Shown: in pieces, positions 1 through 5,138 of the stretch
Layout: each line of letters begins with the position of its first letter
Numbering within the stretch: the first letter of the stretch is position 1
NCBI GenBank assembly: GCA_020433785.1
Contig: JAGRCC010000027.1
Span: 1-9,562, forward strand
DNA length: 9,562 nucleotides
Source of the DNA: Anaerolineae bacterium
GTDB taxonomy: Bacteria; Chloroflexota; Anaerolineae; 4572-78; J111
Direction of reading: 5' to 3'
Translations under genes and position numbers: made by a program
The notes under the pieces: generated by a model
Databases searched by the model: none
Seen by the model: the letters and a program-made list of their open reading frames with translations, nothing else
What the model was told of the DNA's origin: nothing

Positions 1-103
1 TGGCCAACGTGGCTTTATGTTGGAGCGAAACATAAAAATACCTGGGATCAGGTGACAAGGAAAATGGGGCTTCAATTAACCCCAATGGGCTTAAATCGAG
101 CAT
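1..103 (-). CDS. ExeA/MshM-type AAA+ ATPase, N-terminal fragment (runs off left edge)
   Basis: The minus strand reads 34 residues from ATG 103-101 to the window edge without a stop. They contain LIEAPFSLSPDPRYFY followed by VSLQHKATLA. This is the characteristic opening of the ExeA/MshM/TniB-like AAA+ ATPases, whose usual form is FGL.E.PFSLTPDPRFLYLS..HREALA, placed just ahead of the P-loop. The Walker motifs lie outside the window. Members power secretin assembly or pilus biogenesis, or act as ATP-dependent target selectors in transposition; which applies here cannot be told. An AGAGGG Shine-Dalgarno (120-115) lies 11 nt before the ATG, a little far. A promoter at 136-164 fits this gene, giving a 5' leader of about 26 nt. 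It is divergent from rep. The plus-strand frame over the same bases is also open but has no family signature. Confidence 0.8.
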   Translation of the reverse strand, partial: MLDLSPLGLIEAPFSLSPDPRYFYVSLQHKATLA

Positions 104-135
104 AAGGTGATAGACCCTCTGGAAACTTAGCGCTA

Positions 136-164
136 ATTATAGCACCTACCCCCCAAAATTACAA
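136..164 (-). promoter_or_regulatory. Sigma70-type promoter for the leftward ATPase gene
   Basis: Read on the minus strand: -35 TTGTAA (164-159), 17-nt spacer, exact -10 TATAAT (141-136), with a predicted start near 129. It lies back to back with the rep promoter; the two -35 boxes are 7 nt apart. A perfect 10-bp palindrome TTAGCGCTAA (127-136) touches the -10 and the predicted start and could be an operator. Confidence 0.6.
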
Positions 165-171
165 GTAACTT

Positions 172-200
172 TTGACATTATGTCGCGTTAAGAATATAAT
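172..200 (+). promoter_or_regulatory. Consensus sigma70 promoter for rep
   Basis: Exact -35 TTGACA (172-177), 17-nt spacer, exact -10 TATAAT (195-200). All 12 consensus bases and the optimal spacing are present. The predicted start near 207 gives an untranslated leader of about 330 nt before the preferred rep ATG at 537. An 11-bp inverted repeat GACATTATGTC (174-184) overlaps the -35 and spacer and could be bound by a repressor. A promoter this strong ahead of a replication initiator would normally need tight downstream or trans control. Confidence 0.85.
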
Positions 201-219
201 TTCGACAACTGAGGCTAAA

Positions 220-255
220 ATGAGGCTGAAGTTGGGGACACCGTCCCTTGATTAG
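220..255 (+). CDS. Possible leader peptide in the rep mRNA (MRLKLGTPSLD)
   Basis: An 11-codon reading frame starts at ATG 220 and ends at TAG 253-255. A TGAGG Shine-Dalgarno (210-214) sits 5 nt upstream and it would be the first start codon on the rep transcript. CTGAGG (209-214), which includes that Shine-Dalgarno, can pair with CCTCAG (300-305), so ribosome access may depend on leader folding. Leader peptides that link antisense RNA to rep translation are known in several plasmid families, but this frame ends well before rep at 537, so direct coupling is not evident. It may simply be a chance frame. Confidence 0.25.
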   Translation: MRLKLGTPSLD

Positions 256-270
256 GCAAAGTTCCGGTGC

Positions 271-298
271 AAAAAAAAGGCTCGTTGCCGCGAGCCTT
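271..298 (-). terminator. Intrinsic terminator on the minus strand, within the rep leader
   Basis: An 8-bp stem (277-284 with 291-298, core GGCTCG/CGAGCC) closes a 6-nt loop. On the minus strand it is followed by an unbroken run of eight T (plus-strand A 271-278). On the plus strand no T-run follows, so it works leftward only. No leftward gene lies immediately to its right; the only candidate transcript to end here is an antisense RNA to the rep leader. Confidence 0.75.
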
Positions 299-395
299 CC
301 CTCAGAGTGTTCCGGTTTCATCAGTAATTGAGGTTGCCGCCCCAATTACTAACAACCGAAATGTATATGGCAACAGGCTTTTGCATCCCCTGTTG
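271..395 (-). ncRNA. Candidate antisense (countertranscribed) RNA against the rep leader, about 125 nt
   Basis: A minus-strand promoter (402-430) starts transcription at about 395, and a strong terminator ends it at about 271. The RNA would fold into three hairpins: a 7-bp stem (371-377/389-395, 11-nt loop), an 8-bp stem (323-330/343-350, 12-nt loop, extendable by CGGTT 313-317 with AACCG 354-358), and the terminator hairpin. It is fully complementary to the leader of the rep mRNA between its promoter and its preferred start. This matches the layout of countertranscribed RNAs that limit Rep synthesis in plasmids such as R1, ColIb-P9 and pT181. What is seen is the promoter, stems and terminator; the function is inferred. 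No homology to a named RNA family is claimed. Confidence 0.6.
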
Positions 396-401
396 GACGT
401 T

Positions 402-430
402 AATATACATAAAAATGGACATTCTGTCAA
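402..430 (-). promoter_or_regulatory. Promoter for the candidate antisense RNA
   Basis: On the minus strand: exact -35 TTGACA (430-425), 17-nt spacer, and -10 TATATT (407-402, five of six consensus bases). The predicted start near 395 coincides with the first base of the 371-395 hairpin, so the transcript would begin directly in a stem. There is no start codon with a good ribosome site between it and the terminator at 271, consistent with a non-coding RNA. Confidence 0.65.
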
Positions 431-522
431 GTTACACGAGGCCAACTTTGCCACGAATAGAGACTATAACCCTGGTGGTCGCTACCTCAAAACCATAATG
501 AGGTCCGACAGGCAGGGTTTGC

Positions 523-529
523 AAAGAGG
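523..529 (+). promoter_or_regulatory. Ribosome binding site deciding the rep start
   Basis: AAAGAGG lies 7 nt before ATG 537. Neither the in-frame ATG at 498 nor the in-frame GTG at 267 has a comparable site, and the GTG lies four bases ahead of the A-run of the minus-strand terminator. CCTC (485-488) could pair with GAGG (526-529), leaving room for control of access. Confidence 0.6.
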
Positions 530-536
530 CCCGGTA

Positions 537-1991
537 ATGTCTGACCTTTCGTTACACCCCGTATATTTAAGCGCCAGAGCGGCTATCATCGCTCCAGAGC
601 GCGCGATTCCCGTAACCCTTTATTCTACCCAAAAATGGCTGCCCCGGCTTGGTCCGGAGCGCTGGTGCTTAATTATGCTGCTGCGCAGTATGTGTATCGA
701 TTCTAAACGACGCGGTGATGGCACGAAGCGCATCGCTTGTAGCTGGCGCGAATTAGCTGAAAAGCTGGACGTTCACGAAGAAACCATCGCCAGTTGGCTC
801 AAGCACGAACCGATACCCAACGATAAGCCGTGGCGGCGTATTATTCCCTCAGATGAAAAATCAGAATATCTGGGTCTGTTCGTTCCCCGGCTACGCTATG
901 CCTATGAGACCAAAAACGGCAAAACCCGACGAATCGGCTTTCTGCTGGAAATACTGATGGAAGACCCAGTGGTGGCCGAAGATGAGGCTCGATTGGAACA
1001 GCAAATCGAATTAATGCGCATGCAGCAGGGCGAATTAGGGCTGGAAACCTACCGATTGAGCGAAAATGTAACCGGGCCTGCTTCCGATTTACCCAAAATA
1101 TCCAAGAATAGACATAAGCAAGAGAATCTCGATTTACGTTATGTAAACCAGCTTGAGTCCGAATTACCCCATAAAGCTAATCCGGTTCAGTTGGGTTTAC
1201 ATAACCGGCTAGTAAATCCAGCTAATACCGATTTACGGACCGGTGTGAAACATAACGACTCCGATTTAGGTAGTTATGTAAACCCATCGAATCTAGAATT
1301 ACTTGACAATAAATCGGAGATTCATGGGAGGAACGTTAACGAACTAGATATATTAATACAAAAACTAAAACATAATAATATCAAAAAGAATCTTCGACGA
1401 GATGTATTTGAACCTATTATTAATTTAACGGAGACTTTGCTGGAAGATAGACATTCAACCGGTATGCTCTATAAAGTTTTGGATGCACTTTATCCCGAAC
1501 GGGTGGATTTATATTTAGCCGCCGTTCGTGTTAGTCTCGATGCTGCGAAGACCGATCCGAACGTTAATCGAGGGGCGGTTTTTGTTCGAACACTGCGAGA
1601 TTTTGCCGATGTGGCCCGGATCGATTTGGGGATGAAGCGTGGATCGGCTGAAATGACCGAGGAGGAACCTATAGCCGGGAACCCAGGTTCCCAATCGAGA
1701 AGTATTGTGCCTCCTCCTCTGGCTGCCCCGTCGGCTCATGAAGCAATATGGGCTGAAACTCAACTTATGCTCCGACGGCAGATGACTCAGGCCACATACG
1801 ATACGATTATCCAGGGAACAACTTTGATGGGGCAGCGGCAGGATAAATATGTGGTTGGAGTTCAATCGGAAATGGCTAAGGAGTGGCTTGAAAATCGATT
1901 GCGCGATATTGTTCAACGGGCATTGTCGGGTGTTTTGGGGCGAGCCGTCGTCATTGAGTTTGTTTTGACGGATGAGGATGCCAGGTTGTAA
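537..1991 (+). CDS. Plasmid-type replication initiator (HTH plus C-terminal DnaA_N-like domain)
   Basis: A 484-residue protein predicted to bind the origin and recruit the replisome. Residues 66-91 (CSWRELAEKLDVHEETIASWLKH) form a clear helix-turn-helix inside a winged-helix-like region (about 1-145). Residues 165-285 are polar, low in conservation signals, and encoded by the repeat array. A helical region follows (286-365), then a Pro/Ser-rich linker (375-402). Residues 404-477 (from IWAETQLMLRRQM, through EMAKEWLENRL, to VVIEFVL) match DnaA domain I, which in DnaA contacts DnaB helicase and DiaA/SirA-type regulators. In DnaA this module is N-terminal; here it is C-terminal. The gene is followed closely by parA. 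ATG 537 is chosen for its ribosome site; the frame stays open to GTG 267, which would add 90 residues without recognisable features. The palindrome at 1677-1692 encodes GNPGS in the linker. The initiator role is inferred from the domains and the parAB context. Confidence 0.8.
   Translation: MSDLSLHPVYLSARAAIIAPERAIPVTLYSTQKWLPRLGPERWCLIMLLRSMCIDSKRRGDGTKRIACSWRELAEKLDVHEETIASWLKHEPIPNDKPWRRIIPSDEKSEYLGLFVPRLRYAYETKNGKTRRIGFLLEILMEDPVVAEDEARLEQQIELMRMQQGELGLETYRLSENVTGPASDLPKISKNRHKQENLDLRYVNQLESELPHKANPVQLGLHNRLVNPANTDLRTGVKHNDSDLGSYVNPSNLELLDNKSEIHGRNVNELDILIQKLKHNNIKKNLRRDVFEPIINLTETLLEDRHSTGMLYKVLDALYPERVDLYLAAVRVSLDAAKTDPNVNRGAVFVRTLRDFADVARIDLGMKRGSAEMTEEEPIAGNPGSQSRSIVPPPLAAPSAHEAIWAETQLMLRRQMTQATYDTIIQGTTLMGQRQDKYVVGVQSEMAKEWLENRLRDIVQRALSGVLGRAVVIEFVLTDEDARL
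1052..1316 (+). repeat. Iteron-like repeat array inside rep (candidate origin)
   Basis: The 12-mer GTTATGTAAACC occurs exactly three times: 1138-1149 (+), 1194-1205 (inverted) and 1273-1284 (+). A degenerate fourth copy lies at 1245-1256 (inverted) and a fifth at 1064-1073. CGATTTA occurs five times: 1085-1091, 1130-1136, 1229-1235, 1262-1268 (+) and 1310-1316 (inverted). The two elements combine as [C/G]GATTTA, 1-7 nt, then the 12-mer at 1130-1149, at 1262-1284, and inverted at 1194-1219. The repeats are encoded in different protein contexts (DLRYVN, DLGSYVN, LGLHNRL), so conservation is at DNA rather than protein level. Iteron clusters bound by Rep are known from plasmid origins, and RepA_N-type plasmids carry the origin within the central part of rep. 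Confidence 0.65.
1341..1390 (+). other. A+T-rich stretch next to the repeat array (candidate DNA unwinding element)
   Basis: 42 of 50 bases are A or T, in a window of roughly balanced composition. It begins 24 bases after the last repeat. It encodes a Lys/Asn/Ile-rich stretch, so coding alone could explain part of the bias. Position and composition fit the duplex-opening region of an iteron-type origin. Confidence 0.45.
1677..1692. repeat. 16-bp palindrome, copy 1 (one mismatch)
   Basis: GGGAACCCAGGTTCCC, one base from a perfect palindrome. It lies in the linker ahead of the DnaA_N-like domain of Rep and encodes GNPGS. The same element recurs at 3532-3547 and 9006-9021. Confidence 0.8.
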
Positions 1992-2014
1992 AGGTTCTGT
2001 AATTGTTGTATTAT
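1986..2014 (+). promoter_or_regulatory. Candidate promoter for parAB
   Basis: -35 TTGTAA (1986-1991, overlapping the rep stop codon), 17-nt spacer, -10 TATTAT (2009-2014, five of six consensus bases). Predicted start near 2021. The octamer ATTATGTC (2010-2017) covers the -10 and is also present at 177-184 in the rep promoter. Transcription from the rep promoter could also reach parA, since no terminator separates them. Confidence 0.4.
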
Positions 2015-2037
2015 GTCAGTGGATTGGGGATTTTTCT

Positions 2038-2829
2038 ATGCGTATTCTCACTTTTGCGAATTTAAAGGGCGGTTCGGCCAAAAGTACAACCACTTTCAAT
2101 CTGGCCGCGGCCCTGTCTGAGGCCGGATTGAAGGTTCTATGCATCGATCTTGATCCCCAGAAGACGCTGGGCGAAGCCTTTTTCGGGGTCTACGCCGGGG
2201 CTGAGACTTTATCCTCGGCGCTAATCAACGACTCGGCCATTGAGGATGCTATCCTTCCCACTGATTTTGAAAATCTATTTGTCATTCCAGCCGATGATGG
2301 TCTCAAAGGGATTAAGAGCGGGCAAACTCAACTGGAGGGCGGCGAGCTTAGATTACGTAGTTGTCTAATGCGTCTAGGCTCGATGTTAGATCAGTTGGGC
2401 GGAAGCAGCCGGATCGATTGGATTTTGATTGATACGCCGCCAAGTTTGGACCGTTTAACCATGAACGCCCTGGCCGCCAGTGACTATGTATTGGTTCCGG
2501 TTGATCCGGGCGCCGGTGGGCGAGGCGCGCTGGGTGACACAATTGAGTACGTTTACTCCGCTCGAAAATGGTACAATCCGACCTTACAACTAGTCGGTTT
2601 AGTGATCAATAATACAGACCCACGCACGATTTATGATCAGACAACCGAGCAGTTAGTCAGAGAAATTTACGGCGATTTGGTTTTTGATATCGTCATAACC
2701 GCCTCAGTACGGGTTCGTGAGTCAGCCGAGTCACGGGTTCCTCTGGTGTTTTGTGACAGTAATGAATTTGTGCGGTATGCCAATATGTATCGCGCCTTGC
2801 GAGACGAAGTGCTCCAACGAGTCGGATAA
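2038..2829 (+). CDS. parA: ParA partition ATPase
   Basis: A 263-residue Walker-type (MinD/ParA) ATPase that binds DNA non-specifically and moves ParB-bound replicons. The deviant Walker A is KGGSAKSTT (residues 10-18), with the signature lysine K10 and catalytic-site K15. The usual KGG.GK glycine is replaced by Ala14. Walker A' is IDLDPQ (36-41) and Walker B is ILIDTPPS (129-136). VPVDPG (153-158) and GLVINNTDPRT (187-197) are the later ParA signatures. There is no N-terminal helix-turn-helix, so this resembles type Ib or chromosomal Soj-like ParA and is unlikely to repress its own promoter as type Ia ParA does. ATG 2038 is preferred over an upstream in-frame start at 1972 because GGGGA (2026-2030) is 7 nt away and the protein then starts directly at the first beta strand. 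The AAGGA ribosome site of parB (2828-2832) overlaps the parA stop codon. Confidence 0.95.
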   Translation: MRILTFANLKGGSAKSTTTFNLAAALSEAGLKVLCIDLDPQKTLGEAFFGVYAGAETLSSALINDSAIEDAILPTDFENLFVIPADDGLKGIKSGQTQLEGGELRLRSCLMRLGSMLDQLGGSSRIDWILIDTPPSLDRLTMNALAASDYVLVPVDPGAGGRGALGDTIEYVYSARKWYNPTLQLVGLVINNTDPRTIYDQTTEQLVREIYGDLVFDIVITASVRVRESAESRVPLVFCDSNEFVRYANMYRALRDEVLQRVG

Positions 2830-2839
2830 GGATAATGCT

Positions 2840-4498
2840 ATGGCCAGGCGGAAAATCAATATCCAACGAAATCTAGGCTTGCGGGAAGGCTCTGCCGCTC
2901 AGCCAGCCACGGAAAGCGTCATCGATCAGTTATCCGGCAGTATGTCTCGAACGGATATCGGGTTTAAACCGACCGACCAACATGTCTACGAGATTAATCT
3001 AGACCGGATTATGCCTGATCCGGACCAACCGCGACATTTACTACCTTATGATTTGCGAGAAGCGCTGCGTGAAAAAAAGTTGGACCCGGCTGAAGTTATG
3101 CGCCAATTGGTGTTACGGGCTGAAAAAGGGGATATGGTTGCCTTGCTGGTGTTGGGAGGTCGCAGTAAGGGACCGGTTGACGAGGAAGATCCCGTGGTTG
3201 AGGATACCGGTCTTTTTGCTTTGGCCCGTTCGATCCAAGAGGTTGGGCTGCGCCAGCCGCTCAACGTTTATCGTATCGATGATCCGGATCACCCTAATCA
3301 AGCCTCATACCGTCTCGGCGAGGGTGAGCGGCGATTTTGGGCGCATCATTTACTGGTTCAACAGGATTTCGAAGCGTTTAAATCGGTCAGATGTATTGTA
3401 GAGCCGCTGCCGGAGAATGAAGAAGTTATTCACCAACGGCAGGAAGCGGAAAACGCGGCGCGGGTCGATTTGCCGGCCTTGGCCCGTGCTCGTTCGATGC
3501 AGCGAATTAAGGAACGTCTCAATATCGAAATGGGAACCCGGGTTCCCGGCGAGAATACGTTCCAACTACCCAGTCAACGTGATCTTCAGATTGCCGTGGG
3601 TCAGCGCGTTAAAAGTTTTACCGGTCGCGCTATCGGCGACCGGATGGTGCGCAATTACCTGGCTCTCTTAAATTTGTCTCCTGAGGCGCAAGATTTGGCC
3701 GAAGCGGGCCAGTTGACGGAAAAGCAGCTACGCCCGGTAACGCGCCTCAAGTCCGATGAAGAACAGTTGGCTTTCATCCGGCAAATTATCGAGAAAAATA
3801 TGAGTGGACGTGAGGCTATGCGAGAGGTAGCCCCCCCACCGCCGCCGCCAGCGAAGACATCACTGCGCGAGGTAACCCAAACGTCGGTTGAGCAGCGTTT
3901 TGAAAAACGTGTTCTGGATGCGGCTAAAACAATGCACTCTTTACTCACTTTGCCACAAGAAAATTATGACGAGACGATCAATATTTTAGCCGCACGTGGG
4001 GCCGCGGACTCGACGACCCGGCAAGCGTTGCAGTCACTGCGTCAAACCTTGGAAGAAATCTTGCTGCGGATTGAGGATTTTACTTCATCAAAGACCATAG
4101 AAATTTCTCTGCTTTCGATCTTGCCGCCACTTACAGCCTTGCAGCGACATTTACCGCCAGAAAAGTTTAGCCTCATTGAGGATGAGTCCTTAACCGGGGG
4201 ACAGATTCTCGAACGATTGTTTATGTGGCGTCGTGAAGACATCGTTTTGGCCAGTCGCCTGGAGCCATTTTTGACCACCATCGAAGGCGAGGCGGAAGCC
4301 TTAAGGGCTGGAGAGGCGAGAGCTTTACCCCAGTTAAAAGGGAAAAAGAATTCTAGGTATCCTGACTTGATGGTTTTTGAGGTCGAGGCTGGTGCTTCAA
4401 TCTATTGGGCCCATGAGTTATTGGTTAGACGAGGTGAAGAACAGTTCAAGCTTATGAAAGCTGAAGTCGTCAGTATCTCGGTTGATGAAGAGGATTGA
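2840..4498 (+). CDS. parB: ParB-family centromere-binding protein, enlarged (552 aa)
   Basis: Expected to bind a parS site, hydrolyse CTP, spread on DNA, and stimulate ParA. The ParB/Srx CTPase domain spans about 45-215: INLDRIMPDPDQPR (52-65), LARSIQEVGLRQPL (128-141), the nucleotide-binding GEGERRFWAHH (160-170), and AENAARVDLPALA (203-215), equivalent to the ENxxRxDL arginine motif. An HTH region follows at about 245-305. A stretch of about 60 residues (66-125) is inserted between PDQPR and LARSI, which are much closer together in typical ParB. After residue 330 comes a Pro6 linker (332-337), then about 215 residues not recognised from standard ParB (usually about 280-330 aa in total). The 16-bp palindrome encodes GTRVPG (232-237) in the linker between CTPase and HTH domains. 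ATG 2840 is chosen because AAGGA lies 7 nt upstream; an earlier start would overlap parA by over 100 nt. Confidence 0.92.
   Translation: MARRKINIQRNLGLREGSAAQPATESVIDQLSGSMSRTDIGFKPTDQHVYEINLDRIMPDPDQPRHLLPYDLREALREKKLDPAEVMRQLVLRAEKGDMVALLVLGGRSKGPVDEEDPVVEDTGLFALARSIQEVGLRQPLNVYRIDDPDHPNQASYRLGEGERRFWAHHLLVQQDFEAFKSVRCIVEPLPENEEVIHQRQEAENAARVDLPALARARSMQRIKERLNIEMGTRVPGENTFQLPSQRDLQIAVGQRVKSFTGRAIGDRMVRNYLALLNLSPEAQDLAEAGQLTEKQLRPVTRLKSDEEQLAFIRQIIEKNMSGREAMREVAPPPPPPAKTSLREVTQTSVEQRFEKRVLDAAKTMHSLLTLPQENYDETINILAARGAADSTTRQALQSLRQTLEEILLRIEDFTSSKTIEISLLSILPPLTALQRHLPPEKFSLIEDESLTGGQILERLFMWRREDIVLASRLEPFLTTIEGEAEALRAGEARALPQLKGKKNSRYPDLMVFEVEAGASIYWAHELLVRRGEEQFKLMKAEVVSISVDEED
3532..3547. 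repeat. 16-bp palindrome, copy 2 (perfect), inside parB
   Basis: Perfect palindrome GGGAACCCGGGTTCCC, encoding GTRVP in the inter-domain linker of ParB. Its length and symmetry equal those of parS sites (16-bp palindromes) but its sequence is unlike the canonical TGTTTCACGTGAAACA. It is either a divergent parS or a member of a dispersed palindrome family. Confidence 0.85.
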
Positions 4499-4500
4499 AT

Positions 4501-4515
4501 TGAATAAATTATTCA
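4501..4515. repeat. Short A/T-rich inverted repeat after the parB stop
   Basis: TGAATAA and TTATTCA flank a single A, 3 nt after the parB stop codon and 10 nt before the terminator stem. It is too short and A/T-rich to act as a terminator by itself. It could be a protein-binding site or chance. Confidence 0.35.
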
Positions 4516-4525
4516 GTATTTGAAG

Positions 4526-4556
4526 AAGCTCGTACCATTTCGTACGAGCTTTTTTT
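4526..4556 (+). terminator. Intrinsic terminator of the rep-parAB unit
   Basis: A perfect 10-bp stem (AAGCTCGTAC 4526-4535 with GTACGAGCTT 4542-4551) closes a 6-nt loop and runs into seven T (4550-4556). It lies between convergent genes. On the minus strand the stem is followed only by CTTCAAA, so it would be at best a weak terminator for the leftward pair. Confidence 0.92.
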
Positions 4557-4567
4557 GTGAATGCGTA

Positions 4568-5131
4568 TTAACGCACGATACCTCGAACGACAACCTCGCC
4601 ATTGCGCCACTCGGCCGACGAAAAGCGAACCGGCAGGGCATCGGCGCGACGGAGTTGGATTTGAATTTCATTTTCAATCGCTTTCCGAATCGGGCCGGGA
4701 ACCGGTAAACTTAATGCAATAATTTCAACTTCAGGTAACCCTTCAGATAAAGTAATCCGAGCTTTTCCGCCGACATGAACCCGCAGACCGGCAATGGTGG
4801 CATCGCCCTCACCGGCAACATAATTGGGTGTGATTTCAACTTGCGGATGGGCAAAAGGAATTTGGGGGTAGCGGTGTAGATACCAGGTAATCGTTTGCTC
4901 TGCTTCCAATTCTGTCAGTGTGATCTGCCATTCTTCTCCTGAGTGATCACCCGACCGAATATGTTCCAGTAGTTCAACAACTTCAGGATCACGAATAGGT
5001 TCCACAACGTAAGGTTCGGGCGTCGTTAGGAAAATACTAACCCAGGCTAAAAGGTTGAGCGCTATCACCAATGTTCCTATCCAGAGATTATGACGAGGAG
5101 CGAAATGGGATTTTGTCCTTTTAATGATCAT
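4568..5131 (-). CDS. Small membrane-anchored protein with a lipid-binding-like (DUF2993/LmeA-type) outer domain
   Basis: A 187-residue protein. A basic N-terminus is followed by one hydrophobic segment (residues 16-35, LWIGTLVIALNLLAWVSIFL), so the rest should lie outside the membrane. Residues 69-90 include ITLTELEAEQTITWYL, and IPFAHPQVEITPNYV (91-105) precedes a beta-rich region. It ends with a PGPIRKAIENEIQIQL helix (145-160), then ALPVRF and GEVVVRG strands (165-184). This order resembles DUF2993/LmeA-type lipid-binding proteins; the assignment is by pattern memory only. ATG 5131 starts 7 nt after the upstream stop, with GGGAG 10 nt ahead. A start at 5164 would overlap the upstream gene and has no clear ribosome site. 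It is probably cotranscribed with the giant gene, and may act with it at the membrane. Confidence 0.6.
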   Translation of the reverse strand: MIIKRTKSHFAPRHNLWIGTLVIALNLLAWVSIFLTTPEPYVVEPIRDPEVVELLEHIRSGDHSGEEWQITLTELEAEQTITWYLHRYPQIPFAHPQVEITPNYVAGEGDATIAGLRVHVGGKARITLSEGLPEVEIIALSLPVPGPIRKAIENEIQIQLRRADALPVRFSSAEWRNGEVVVRGIVR

Positions 5132-5138
5132 AAGTCCG

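Noticed and set aside
1..105. Plus-strand open frame ending at TAA 103-105 (34 codons)
   Set aside because: The minus strand over the same bases gives a clear ExeA-type N-terminus with promoter and ribosome site; the plus frame has no family signature.
1515..1916. Minus-strand 133-codon frame opposite rep
   Set aside because: It lies wholly within rep, including the DnaA_N-like domain, and its translation has no recognisable domain.
2690..2745. Repeated GGGTTC and GAGTCA words near the end of parA
   Set aside because: Short direct repeats that follow from the Arg-Val/Glu-Ser coding pattern; no symmetrical arrangement.
3426..3434. TTATTCACC, one base from the DnaA box TTATNCACA
   Set aside because: A single near-match inside conserved parB coding sequence, with no cluster around it.
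4520..4708. Plus-strand open frame of 62 codons after parB
   Set aside because: It starts inside the parB terminator and overlaps the minus-strand small membrane protein; its translation is not protein-like and no ribosome site precedes it.
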